Source: Cerrena zonata
Taxonomy: Eukaryota; Basidiomycota; Agaricomycetes; Polyporales; Cerrenaceae
Assembly: GCA_038087015.1 (NCBI GenBank)
Contig: JASBNA010000095.1
Location: 53,380-117,379, forward strand
Direction: 5' to 3'
Length of the DNA: 64,000 bases
The translations under genes and the position numbers were made by a program. Below are positions 43,076 through 52,733 of the stretch, in pieces (positions within the stretch are counted from its first letter, which is position 1; each line of letters opens with the position of its first letter). A model generated the notes under the pieces. The model saw only the letters and a program-made list of their open reading frames with translations. It was not told the origin of the DNA and did no database searches.

Positions 43076-43762
43076 CTAATGTCTTAAGAAAGGATGGATG
43101 ACGGAGTCCATTAAATTGTCAACAGCATCATGGCCATCGTAGATATCATCGATTAAATCTTCAAAAGTGTGGGTACTTGTTGGAGTAGGAACATTTTGAT
43201 AAACTTTACGTAATAAAGACTTAGCGTTATAAGTAGGAGTAGCTTTAGCATAAGCTATATTTGAACTAACATCCCTAGCAAAAGAAACTGCTTCTTGAGG
43301 ATTATGGAAATTATCTAAATAAGCACCCAAATGATGGAAAATGTCTGGTTTTTCGGTACTTGGAACTTTCATTTCAGTTTTAGTAGCTTCATTTTCAGTT
43401 GTAGTTTCAGTTTCATGTCTTTTGAAAAATAAAGTTGAGTTGAGAGTAGGTAAGGGAGGTGGTAAAGTAATTGTTGGTAAGGTAAGAGTTGGTAAAGTTA
43501 TAGTAGTTTTATCTATACCTTTAAAAAATCTTTTCTTTAAGAGAGTGGTAGCATTTGATGATGGTTCTGGTACTGGTGTTGGTTCTTCGGTAGGTACTAT
43601 TGGTCCTATAGAAATGTAGAAAGAATCAGTTTCTTGTATTTCAATTGAAAGTGAAGGTGCAATTACGGGTTTTGGTTCTTCCGATGGGAACGGTTTAAAC
43701 CAAATCGGATTTGCAGACACAATTGATAATATCAAGAAGATACTTAAATGAATCACTTGCAT
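43076..43762 (-). CDS. Secreted precursor with two Kex2-type sites, unknown function
   Basis: 228 residues. Signal peptide MQVIHLSIFLILSIVSANP. Lys-Arg sites occur at 77-78 (LLKKRFF) and 114-115 (FFKRHET), so Kex2 would release a 37-residue Thr/Leu/Pro-rich fragment (79-115). This fragment has TLP repeats (ITLPTLTLPTITLPPPLPTL). Glycosylation sites NAT and NST flank it. The C-terminal part (about 140-228) is a separate, mildly acidic, helical segment. No GPI tail and no family recognised. The upstream region is long (2.2 kb, shared with CYS3). Confidence 0.72.
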   Translation of the reverse strand: MQVIHLSIFLILSIVSANPIWFKPFPSEEPKPVIAPSLSIEIQETDSFYISIGPIVPTEEPTPVPEPSSNATTLLKKRFFKGIDKTTITLPTLTLPTITLPPPLPTLNSTLFFKRHETETTTENEATKTEMKVPSTEKPDIFHHLGAYLDNFHNPQEAVSFARDVSSNIAYAKATPTYNAKSLLRKVYQNVPTPTSTHTFEDLIDDIYDGHDAVDNLMDSVIHPFLRH

Positions 43763-45964
43763 TGTATTTAACGTTCAAATAACCAATTTACAATGAACTA
43801 TAGGATATTCACACCCATTTATATATGTGCATTTTGGGAAAGCCTTCAAAGTTTTTCCATTGGAATAAGCAAATGGCTAAAATTTCACCTGGTAACCTCT
43901 TAAAGAATAAGTAAAGGTTAGGGTACCCCAGGACCAGGCTTCAAGGAGGTTGCAGGATAGATACAAAAAAACGAATTAGAAACAAAAAAGAAAAAAAAAA
44001 AAATAAAAGAGAAAAGCAAGAAACAAGAGGAACAAACACAATTCCTGAGTGAAAAGTAAATAGAGCCGACTTATCAGAGGTAAATATTTTGCCAAAGGTA
44101 CGAAAGTGAACTGTTTTTTCCTTTGTCTATCAAATTGATTGCATTATGCATTGAACGTCCATTAAATTTTTGCAAATCTAGGTCTAATTCCGCTTAATAG
44201 ACTTTTTTTTTGCATTATTCTATTTTCCCAGCAACGGCGTCGTTGTGGAGTCTTACCGTGGGTTTGTATCAAGCCGGTTAAGGGATCTTTTGCCAAAAAG
44301 TTTACATCCTCATGTACGATTCCCTTTTTCACAATTATGTACTTCGATATTATGTCAAATTTCGAAGGTTATTTATTCCGTGGTACCGGGGGCTTGACCG
44401 TGCGACAGCACTTGATGATTGGACAGTTAGCAGCATAAACAACCACTCTTTTGTACGCAATTCTAGATATTAAACGAAATTATCGTCAATTGTCTTCGGT
44501 GGTGCAAAAAATCCATCAATCTTTTTTTTTTTTTGTTTTGGTGCAAAAAAACTCTTCTCACAAAAATCCAGTAACAATAGTAATTGTTCCGAGAACAAAG
44601 GAGCGATGCGGTGACAATACCTCTAATCAAAGATACAAGTGAATTACACCGATTAGGGTCAGATGTAGCTGTGTCTAGCATTGGTATTAGTGAAGAAGGG
44701 AACACCAAGAAGGGCCCCTGGTATCAAATCAAAGGGGGGGGGGAAGGCTGGTGCGAGGGATCGACATCGTCAGAAGCTTGAATGGTACGCCAAAAGTTGC
44801 AAGAAGTGAATCAGGCCAGACCATAGAATTCGAAACTATATAGGGAGGCCCATAGCACTCGAAAACCTCTCCGAGTTGAATCGAAAATAAAAGATACAAA
44901 GAGGTTTCATAACTCAACACAATCAGATTATAAAACAATGAAAAATTTCAGTGGTTCCTTATTCGCCTAGAGGTATACCTTTGGAAGCGAGTTGGAACGG
45001 TTACGATTACTCCTTGTACATTGTTATTCAATCACAATACCACCAGAAATGGATATCAATTTGCATCTTATCTAGTTGTAAACCGAAGTTGTTTCAACTC
45101 CTTACTTATAAGAACGGCTATCTTTGCTCGAATAAGCGTTGCAAAAAAACTTTGTGAACTGTTTCCGTTCGGTCTTTCATCTGTAATGCTGCTGTTCACT
45201 TTAAATGTTTATCTGATTTTTCAGATATTAGTGCAAACACGTTAATTCGTTCGGTATAGCTTCGCTTAGTCAACGTACATTTGAAATTCATTTCACCATT
45301 GAGTTAACCGAATCAGCCCCCATCTCATGCTCTTATATATCACCTCTTTGCAGTCCTGTCTTTGTCATTCATCTCACCTTATCCTGTTGTTCTTAGGTCG
45401 GTTCCTAAGTCATTGTCCTTCAAAGTCACTTCCCAAGTCCTTGTCTTTACGTCTCGACCTTCTTATGGACCCGTGCACCAGAAAATCCGACAAACGTACA
45501 CGACTCCCGTCGCTCGCTCGCTCGCTTTCTTACGCGATGAGGGTGTACGGGTGTATACTTCGACGCCACAGTTCTGCCGTGCTTCCTAACTGCTGACACC
45601 TTCTGACCACCACCACCACCACGGTCAGATAACCCCGTATAACGTCATATCACGGTACCTGAGCTCACCGTATACTTAGTAATGGCTATATACTTTAAAG
45701 GACCACTGTAGACCCTGTAACCATTAATGTCCGATGGATATTTCTAAAAGAAACGGCACTTATTTTGTTTTTTTTTTCTTTTTTTGTCTGTTGTAAGGCA
45801 TACTTATAAAAAGCTCTGCTTTCTAATTTTTCATTTATATTCGACTAAAATCTGCTTTTATTACTAAGCTCAAGTGTTTTATTAAAAGTAAAGTCCAACC
45901 TTTTCTTAATTTTACAAAAAACCAATAATTCAACTTATAACCTGGTTGAACTATAGATATTATA
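43763..45964. other. Long divergent region between the secreted-protein gene and CYS3
   Basis: 2.2 kb without a convincing gene. Features: a G run (about 44733-44742), (CGCT) repeats near 45514-45528, CCACAGTT at 45566-45573 and a TATAAAAA near 45807. Short open frames of 60-90 codons overlap each other and lack coding character. I looked for a solo LTR and for tRNA boxes and did not find clear ones. Confidence 0.45.
45566..45573 (+). promoter_or_regulatory. CCACAGTT upstream of CYS3 (Met31/32-like)
   Basis: CCACAGTT is the reverse complement of AACTGTGG, the Met31/Met32 core. It lies about 390 bases before the CYS3 ATG. The same core lies upstream of JLP1. Confidence 0.4.
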
Positions 45965-47176
45965 ATGACTGTTGATTCAAATACTCCTTCAGATTTTGGT
46001 TTTGGTACCAAAGCCATTCATTCCGGTGCTCCTATTGATCCTCACACCGGTGCTGTTATTGAACCAATTTCTTTATCCACCACTTTTGCTCAATCGGAAC
46101 CTTCTAAACCAATTGGTATTTATGAATATTCAAGATCTGCTAATCCAAATAGAGATAATTTTGAAACCGCAATTGCTGCTTTAGAAAAGGCAAAACACGC
46201 TATTGCCATTAGTTCTGGTTCTGCTACTACTGCTTTAATCATTCAATCTTTACCAATTAACTCTCATATTATTTCGGGTGCTGATGTTTATGGTGGTACT
46301 CATCGTTATTTTACTAAAGTAGCTCCAAGTCATGGTATTCAATCTCAATTTGTTCAAAATTTGGTGGAAGACTTAGAATCAAACATTAATGAAAATACTA
46401 AATTAGTTTGGTTAGAAACTCCTTCAAATCCAACTTTATCAGTTACTGATATTTCAAAAGTTTCTAAAATTTTAAATAATCACTACGAAAAAACTGGTAA
46501 CAAAATCTTATTAGTCGTTGATAACACCTTTTTATCTCCTTATGTTTCAAATCCTTTAACTTTTGGTGCCGATGTTGTTGTTCATTCAATCACTAAATAT
46601 ATCAATGGTCACTCTGATGTTGTTGGTGGGGTTTTAGCTACTAATAGTGATGAATTACATGATAAATTCCGTTTCTTACAAAATGCTATTGGTTCAGTTC
46701 CTTCTCCTTTTGACTCTTGGTTAGCTCACCGTGGTTTGAAAACTTTACATTTACGTGTTAGACAAGCTTCTTATTCTGCTTTAAAAATTGCTGAATACTT
46801 ATCCGCAAATGATCAAATCTTAAAAGTTAACTATCCTGGTTTGAAATCTCACCAAAATCATGCTGTTGTTTTAAACCAACATAGAGATGGTTTAGGTGGT
46901 GGTATGATTTCTTTTAGAATTAATGGTGGTGCTAAAGCTGCTTCTATCTTCACTTCTTCTACCAAATTATTCACCTTGGCTGAATCCTTAGGTGGTATCG
47001 AATCCTTAATTGAAGTTCCTGCCATCATGACCCACGGTGGTATTCCAAAAGCTGAAAGAGAATCTTACGGTGTTTATGACGATCTTATCAGAGTATCTGT
47101 TGGTATTGAAGAAACTGACGATTTACTTGCCGATGTCAAACAAGCTTTGGAACAAGTTAAGGCTGCTGGTTTGTAG
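45965..47176 (+). CDS. CYS3: Cystathionine gamma-lyase
   Basis: 403 residues of a PLP enzyme of the Cys/Met metabolism family. It cleaves cystathionine to cysteine, ammonia and 2-oxobutyrate in transsulfuration. PLP-binding Lys211 is in HSITKYINGHSD, with the conserved EYSRSANPNRDNFE near residue 54 and SSGSATTALI for phosphate binding. The sequence fits Cys3 rather than Str2/Met17. ATG at 45965. Codon bias is strong (TTA Leu, no in-frame CTG seen), fitting high expression. Confidence 0.95.
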   Translation: MTVDSNTPSDFGFGTKAIHSGAPIDPHTGAVIEPISLSTTFAQSEPSKPIGIYEYSRSANPNRDNFETAIAALEKAKHAIAISSGSATTALIIQSLPINSHIISGADVYGGTHRYFTKVAPSHGIQSQFVQNLVEDLESNINENTKLVWLETPSNPTLSVTDISKVSKILNNHYEKTGNKILLVVDNTFLSPYVSNPLTFGADVVVHSITKYINGHSDVVGGVLATNSDELHDKFRFLQNAIGSVPSPFDSWLAHRGLKTLHLRVRQASYSALKIAEYLSANDQILKVNYPGLKSHQNHAVVLNQHRDGLGGGMISFRINGGAKAASIFTSSTKLFTLAESLGGIESLIEVPAIMTHGGIPKAERESYGVYDDLIRVSVGIEETDDLLADVKQALEQVKAAGL

Positions 47177-47383
47177 ATCCTTGTATTACTAGACTTTTAA
47201 TTCTTAATCAATATATACTTTCATTCGAACCTTCTTCAACCTTCTGTAGTTTTTCTTTTTTGCAATTACTCTCTTTTTTAGCAGCTTAATTTGGTGCGAC
47301 TACGTGTTTTTGCCTGCTCAAATATAAAAAAAAAATGAAACCATATATTTGATAGAGCTACAGCTTCGTTTCTTTAATTTAAT

Positions 47384-48693
47384 ATGAGATTATCGACCTT
47401 ATTAAACATTGTATACATATTAGGAGTAGTCAACTCGCTGATCGTTGATACCGATGTGGAAATTGTGTGCTCTCCAAGTGATCCCCATGACTGTTACCCA
47501 AAATTATTCACTCCTACAAATGAATGGCAAACTATAAAAGAAGGTCAAGATATACCACCTGGGTTGCATGTTAGATTGAACATCGATACTTTGCAAAGAG
47601 AAGCAAAGCTTATGGACGCTGAAGCTTCGTCTGAGAATAACGAGCTTGTGTTGAGTAACGACCAGCCCGATCAACAGCAAGAAAATGATGATAATATTGA
47701 ATTGCAAAAACAAGAGATAATAAAGAAGAAAATTGAAGATTTCAAAGTGAAACAACAAGACGAACACAATGAGCAGAAGATTATTCCCAAGAAGTCCAAA
47801 GTTTCAATTGAAGACTTGAACGATTTTGGTTCATCGGTTGAACAATTAGGTCAATTTCAATACGATCAAGATTTAACATTATTGGAAAAAGCTTTAGACA
47901 ATTTGATTGAATTGAGTCACGATATTGAATTTGGAGCTAAATTAACTAATAGTAAACAAACTTTTGATACTCTATTACATATAATAGCAATAATTCCAAC
48001 AAATCATGAAATACATGAAAAGATTTATAGAATAATGGGTTCAAGTTTAAGAAATAATCCTGAAGCAATTGAAAATGTCTTGAACAATCAATCAGAAACT
48101 TTTATTCAAGTATTTTTCGAACAATTAAAGTACCTGAGTATACCAGACATTGTTAAAAAGAGAATTTTGGGTATATTACAAGCATTATGTTTGAATGAAC
48201 AATTTCAATTTAAATTTTCAATAAAAATAATCCAACTATTGGTATACTGAAATTGATTGACATTTTCCCGAATGTTGAAGCATCAACCAAATTAAGAATT
48301 ATTAATATTTTTGAAGACTTAGGATTAATCGAATTTGTTAATAATAATGAATCCTTTGATAAAAGATCAATTGAAGAAGCGGTATCTCCTGATCATAAGA
48401 TATCAAGCTATTTGCAAGATCAATTAGCCAATTCGAAAATTGAATCCGAAGACCATTTCAAATTTTTATTTAATAAATTGGTTGAATTACATCAAAAAGA
48501 TAATACTTTAAAGCCTAACAAGAATTTCATTGAGTGGTTAAGTCAAGAGTCAATGACAAGACAAAATAATGCTAAACCCAGAGATGAGTTTTATTCAAAC
48601 ACTGATCCAGAATTTGATAAATCAATGTTAAGAGCAAGACATGAAGTATTTGGTAACAAAAACGCTTATAGAAAAGTTGCTGATGAACTTTAA
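47384..48693 (+). CDS. SIL1: ER nucleotide exchange factor Sil1, reading frame broken by a 1-nt deletion
   Basis: Sil1 is the lumenal exchange factor for the Hsp70 Kar2/BiP. Signal peptide MRLSTLLNIVYILGVVNS, conserved early motif CSPSDPHDCYPKLFTPTNEW (two Cys), then Armadillo-like helices. The first frame ends at 48250. The second frame starts in GILKLIDIFPNVEASTKL and ends RKVADEL, an ER-retention tail. Loss of one T in the run 48215-48218 (four where five are needed) explains the break. The restored protein would be about 436 residues, like the Saccharomyces one. Confidence 0.88.
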
Positions 48694-48865
48694 AATATAT
48701 AATTACAATAGATGATACAATGTATCTTACGATTAATAAATTTATTATAATATTATAATAGGGTTCGTTAATGATATTTGCTTTTTGTAAGTATTACTTT
48801 TTTTTTCATCTATGTTATGATTTGTAAATGATTCGTGAGTATTGATTTCATCTTCATTATTGAGT

Positions 48866-49375
48866 TTAATCGAATAAACCGAAACCCATATCATCATCAG
48901 ATTCTTCAGCAGCTTCTGGAGCAGCTTCTTCAGCAGCTTCTTCAGCAGCACCACCAGCGGCAGCGGCGGCACCAGCTGGAGCACCAGCTGGAACAGAAGA
49001 TAATTTTTCGTTACCTTCAGCAATTAATTCTTCGGCGTTTTTACCTTCAACTTCACCTAATAATTTGGCAATTTTTTCATCATCAACTTCAATAGAAACT
49101 GATTCTAAAACTGATTTGATATCAGCAGCAGATGGAGAAGCGTTACCGGCGTTAACTAATAATAAGTAAGCAGCTAAGTATTTCACTAAAGTTGGTTGTT
49201 AGTATATAGTTCCTATTACGATGGAAAAGGTGGGTCTTTCAATATCTTGTCAAAACCTCTAAATTAAAGGTTTGCCATAGGCTTCATCAGTCATTCTTCA
49301 AGGATCCCCACTCCCACATATTCCACGTGTCTTCCCACACAATATTCCATCACTTCCTGTTCAATATTACATACT
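48866..49375 (-). CDS. RPP2: 60S acidic ribosomal protein P2, start codon split by an intron
   Basis: 106 residues. P-stalk protein: N-terminal helical dimerisation domain, Ala/Gly hinge and the end [13 protein letters not shown], shared by all P proteins. The start ([14 protein letters not shown]) is P2 type. In the genomic frame the first codon is GTG. Splicing of an intron at 49186-49374 joins A (49375) to TG (49185-49184), producing ATG. Donor GTATGT, branch TACTAAC at 49198-49204 (minus), TAG acceptor. It is divergent from GSH2. A TCACGTGA site lies in the shared promoter. Confidence 0.95.
49186..49374 (-). other. Spliceosomal intron of RPP2 inside the start codon (189 nt)
   Basis: GTATGT donor at 49374-49369 (minus), TACTAAC branch 16-20 bases before the TAG acceptor. 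It leaves only the A of ATG in exon 1. The intron also contains a CACGTG (about 49324). Confidence 0.9.
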
Positions 49376-49551
49376 TTTTAACTATCTTGGTGTATATGGA
49401 CGTAGCTATAAGATGCACTAGTAGTTTAATGAAAATATCTTATTTTTCACTATACTCTCACAGTGCAGTTTCCCAACGAGCGAAAAAAAAAAATTGTTAG
49501 AGAAGAATAGAAAAATTCACAAAGTTGAAAGATTCGCAACAGTCACACTTG

Positions 49552-49559
49552 TCACGTGA
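49552..49559. promoter_or_regulatory. TCACGTGA (Cbf1-type) between RPP2 and GSH2
   Basis: A perfect palindrome in the divergent promoter, about 180 bases from each gene. Cbf1 is linked both to sulfur genes and, in Candida, to ribosomal protein genes, so it may act in both directions. Inferred from motif only. Confidence 0.5.
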
Positions 49560-49746
49560 TGCGCGATGCATCAACAAAAAGGCCCGTGCATGTCAGGTGT
49601 TTGGGTGTTATATAATTTTTGATGTACGGGCTTTGTATTATCAATAATCACCAAGTATGGCGTAAGCGGAATCCGAAGTACTGAAAGATTTGATAAAGAT
49701 TTGAATAAGATTCGAATTTGACAAAGGTCTTTAACGTCTGACAGAG

Positions 49747-51216
49747 ATGGCACCCAAGGGATTTCCAGAATTACTGAAAGAGCACGAAGATGAGTTGGTT
49801 GAATCGTTGTTGCATTGGTCATTGAGTAATGGATTAATAATGTATCCACCAAATTATGCCAAATATCAAGCTAATAATGCACCAATTACACTTTTCCCAA
49901 CACCATTTCCCAAGAAGTTATATGAGAATGCCATTGAAGTTCAAGAAGTTTTCAACGAATTATATGTGAATGTGATCAGTAAAGAAAAAGAATGGTTAAT
50001 AGCTAAGATAAAAGAATTGAGTGAATTTGACCAAAGCTTTACTGGGGAATTGTTCAACATTTACCAAAAGATTTTATCGGAGAATGGGGGTAAATTGAAG
50101 CAAGAGTTAAGTTTAGGCTTATTTAGAAGCGATTATATGATCAATTCAATAGATGAAACGATCAAACAAATTGAATTTAATACTATTAGTGTATCATTTG
50201 GAGGATTATCCAGTAAAGTTGGGAAATTACATCAATATTTGAATAATTCAGGATATTACGATGATAAGTATTCGATGAAGTATTATGATAATGAGGATAT
50301 ACCAATTAGTGATTCAATTAATAAATTGGCTAAAGGAATAAATGAAGCTAATTATTACTATAATGACCAAACCCATAATACTAAGACGGTTATATTATTT
50401 ATTATTCAAGAAGGGGAACGTAATGTTTTTGATCAAAGACATATAGAATATTCATTAATTGAAAATCATCAATTAAAATCATATAGATTAAGTTTAGAAA
50501 AAGTACAAGAAGAAGTTGTAATTAATAATGATAAACTTTATATCAAACAAACCATGGATGAAGTATCGGTTGTTTATTATAGATCAGGATATGGACCAAA
50601 TGATTATTCATCATCGAAGTGTTGGGAATCAAGATATTTATTAGAGAAAACATTAGCAATTAAATGTCCATCAATTTTAACTCAATTATCGGGTACTAAA
50701 AAAATCCAACAAATATTAACAAATGAAGAAATATTGAAGAAATTATTACCAAAAATCGATACCAAGACTTATAATCAATTACTTTCGACTTTTGTTAAGA
50801 TATATCCATTAGACGATTCTGAAGAAGGTAAGTACGCTAAAAAAATCATTTTTGAAGATTCGTCCAAATTTGTATTAAAGCCTCAAAGAGAAGGAGGTGG
50901 GAATAATATTTATAAAGAAGATATTCCAAAATTCTTACAAAAAATCGACGAGAAAGATTGGGGGGCATATATATTAATGGAATTAATTCATCCACCAAAA
51001 TATTCCAATAAGATTATTAGAAATGATGAAATATATAATGAAGATATCATTTCGGAATTAGGAATCTTTGGAAGTATTATTTTCAGCGAAACCACCGGGG
51101 AAATTAAACTGAATTTTGAAGGTGGACATTTATTAAGAAGTAAATTTAGTTCTTCCAATGAAGGTGGAGTTGCTGCCGGATTTGGTTGCGTTGATAACAT
51201 TTACTTATACGAATAA
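49747..51216 (+). CDS. GSH2: Glutathione synthetase
   Basis: 489 residues. Joins gamma-glutamylcysteine and glycine (ATP-dependent). Conserved segments: LFRSDYMIN, QIEFNTISVSFGGLSSKVG, YRSGYGPNDY, ATP-binding FVLKPQREGGGNNIY and the C-terminal SSNEGGVAAGFGCVDN. ATG at 49747 (MAPKGFPELLKEHED). The last 12 bases overlap the 3' end of the convergent RRT8-like gene. Confidence 0.95.
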   Translation: MAPKGFPELLKEHEDELVESLLHWSLSNGLIMYPPNYAKYQANNAPITLFPTPFPKKLYENAIEVQEVFNELYVNVISKEKEWLIAKIKELSEFDQSFTGELFNIYQKILSENGGKLKQELSLGLFRSDYMINSIDETIKQIEFNTISVSFGGLSSKVGKLHQYLNNSGYYDDKYSMKYYDNEDIPISDSINKLAKGINEANYYYNDQTHNTKTVILFIIQEGERNVFDQRHIEYSLIENHQLKSYRLSLEKVQEEVVINNDKLYIKQTMDEVSVVYYRSGYGPNDYSSSKCWESRYLLEKTLAIKCPSILTQLSGTKKIQQILTNEEILKKLLPKIDTKTYNQLLSTFVKIYPLDDSEEGKYAKKIIFEDSSKFVLKPQREGGGNNIYKEDIPKFLQKIDEKDWGAYILMELIHPPKYSNKIIRNDEIYNEDIISELGIFGSIIFSETTGEIKLNFEGGHLLRSKFSSSNEGGVAAGFGCVDNIYLYE

Positions 51217-52085
51217 TTTTGATTTTTCATTTTTGGCTTCAATACTTATTGCCCATAATGCTCCTCCAATAGTATTAGTAAACATGAAAAATATACTTAA
51301 TAAAGGAATCATTTCTAATAACAATGCCACTAAACCAAATCCCATATAAGCACCGGTATTTTCTCTATAAATTGCTCTAATTTGTCTTTGATCGTACCCT
51401 TTTAAAGAGTAATATCTTGAATGAGCGTGTAATCCTTTTGAAGGAGCTTGAAACAATACCACTAGAATTGGACCAATAATTGGAATCATATTAAGCGCAA
51501 AAATCATCACCACCTTAAGTATAAGGATCGGCAACGTAAACATACTTGGAACCAATATGATCTGTCTAACAAACTTGACAATAAAGGGCACTACCACGAT
51601 TCTTCTTAATTTCCCCATAAGAACCAAATCGTCGGTGAACTCTCTACTTAAAACCGCATCAAACGCAATCCGTTCGATCTGGGGCATCAAGATCGACCTC
51701 ACTATCAAAACGGAAATAAACCCTGATTGCTGAAGAATAATAAACCAGGCACTCACTAACCCAAAGGGCCCGTAAATTAATATCGAGATAAATGCTACCG
51801 CCGGGTAGAATAATACGTACATCAAAACGTAAACTAGCATCATCACCAACATCTGAGGCACAAATATACTAAGATAAAACGGCCAAAGGTCAGGGTGTGA
51901 TAAAAAGTATTGAACTCCCTGAACTGTTAGTATGGTTTCATTTTTTTTGCAGCTATAAACAAGGTATTACAAACGTAGAGTGGATATACAAAAGTCCCCG
52001 ATTGCACCATGGCAAACGGCGCATTTACAGGACGCTTCACCTTCAGATACACCTTCCGATACAAACTATTACCCAAGTCAGACAT
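51205..52085 (-). CDS. Rrt8/Lds-like multi-pass membrane protein (EI24 type), one intron
   Basis: Exon 1 is 52085-51975 (MSDLGNSLYRKVYLKVKRPV), the intron is 51974-51919, exon 2 is 51918-51205; total about 274 residues. Splicing joins SGTFVYPLY to GVQYFLSHPDLWP, the entry motif of the EI24/LDS family. Several hydrophobic segments follow (for example VLMYVLFYPAVAFISILIY), then FLMFTN-like helices near the end. Saccharomyces Rrt8, Lds1 and Lds2 are lipid-droplet/spore-wall proteins; a homolog outside sporulation could have another role. Its stop overlaps the GSH2 coding end. Confidence 0.78.
51919..51974 (-). other. Spliceosomal intron of the RRT8-like gene (56 nt)
   Basis: Donor reads GTTTGT instead of GTATGT. 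The branch TACTAAC (51926-51932, minus) is followed by AGTTCAG. Removal joins the two frames and restores the family motif, so the intron is well supported even with the unusual donor. Confidence 0.85.
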
Positions 52086-52733
52086 TGTTAAGCTTATGAG
52101 TAAGAGAAACACCAATAGTAAAAGATGAACTTCAACAGAGATTAAGTTTAGCCGCGCGGCCACTGATTCAGTTTTGCTTTGCCCAAAAGCGGTAATCACG
52201 TTTTGGGGTTTGACGGGGTCGTGTCCGGACAAACATGTCCGGCCAGTTTATCAGAGAAACGGTTGACTTGCCCGTACCCACGGTAGTCCCTGGCGTAGAG
52301 GTAGCAGAGCAGCAGAGTACGGCTAGATGGGTGCAAGCAGCAGATGGGCAGCGTATGTAGGAGCATGTGACTGTGGGCCCACACGTGTGAGCAGTCTGGG
52401 GTCTAGTTGGATACCTACGAATGGGGAGTAACATCAGATTTTCTTCGATGCAGTTTGCCAGGAAATGAGAGCCAGCAGTGAGAATATTGGGCCAAGGCGT
52501 TGAGCAATTGCTGGCCAGCCTGGCTGTTGGGTGCCCCCTCCAGCGTAGGTATCGCTATCTTATCTATTGGAAACGATAGGATAAAGGTAGAGTAAAGGTA
52601 GGAAGGGCAGTACCACTGGTGGTTTATCAAAGGAACCTGCATACGGCCTACAGGTTTAGTTTTATTGTTAATCTCGTTTAATTTTATCATTAGATATAAT
52701 CCTTGTTAGCTTCTTTATAGACGAACGGGAAGA
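52086..52733. other. Divergent gap between RRT8-like gene and GRDP-like gene
   Basis: Relatively GC-rich (52150-52560). Overlapping 60-90 codon minus frames lack coding character. CACGTG near 52382. No gene seen. Confidence 0.5.

Noticed and set aside
45018..45240. Possible solo LTR (TGTTATTC ... GCAAACA)
   Set aside because: No matching target-site duplication and no second copy in the window.
47504..47767. 87-codon minus frame inside SIL1
   Set aside because: Antisense shadow of the SIL1 coding sequence.
52196..52690. Overlapping 60-90 codon minus frames upstream of the GRDP-like gene
   Set aside because: Mutually overlapping, no protein-like pattern; a GC-rich stretch simply has few stops.
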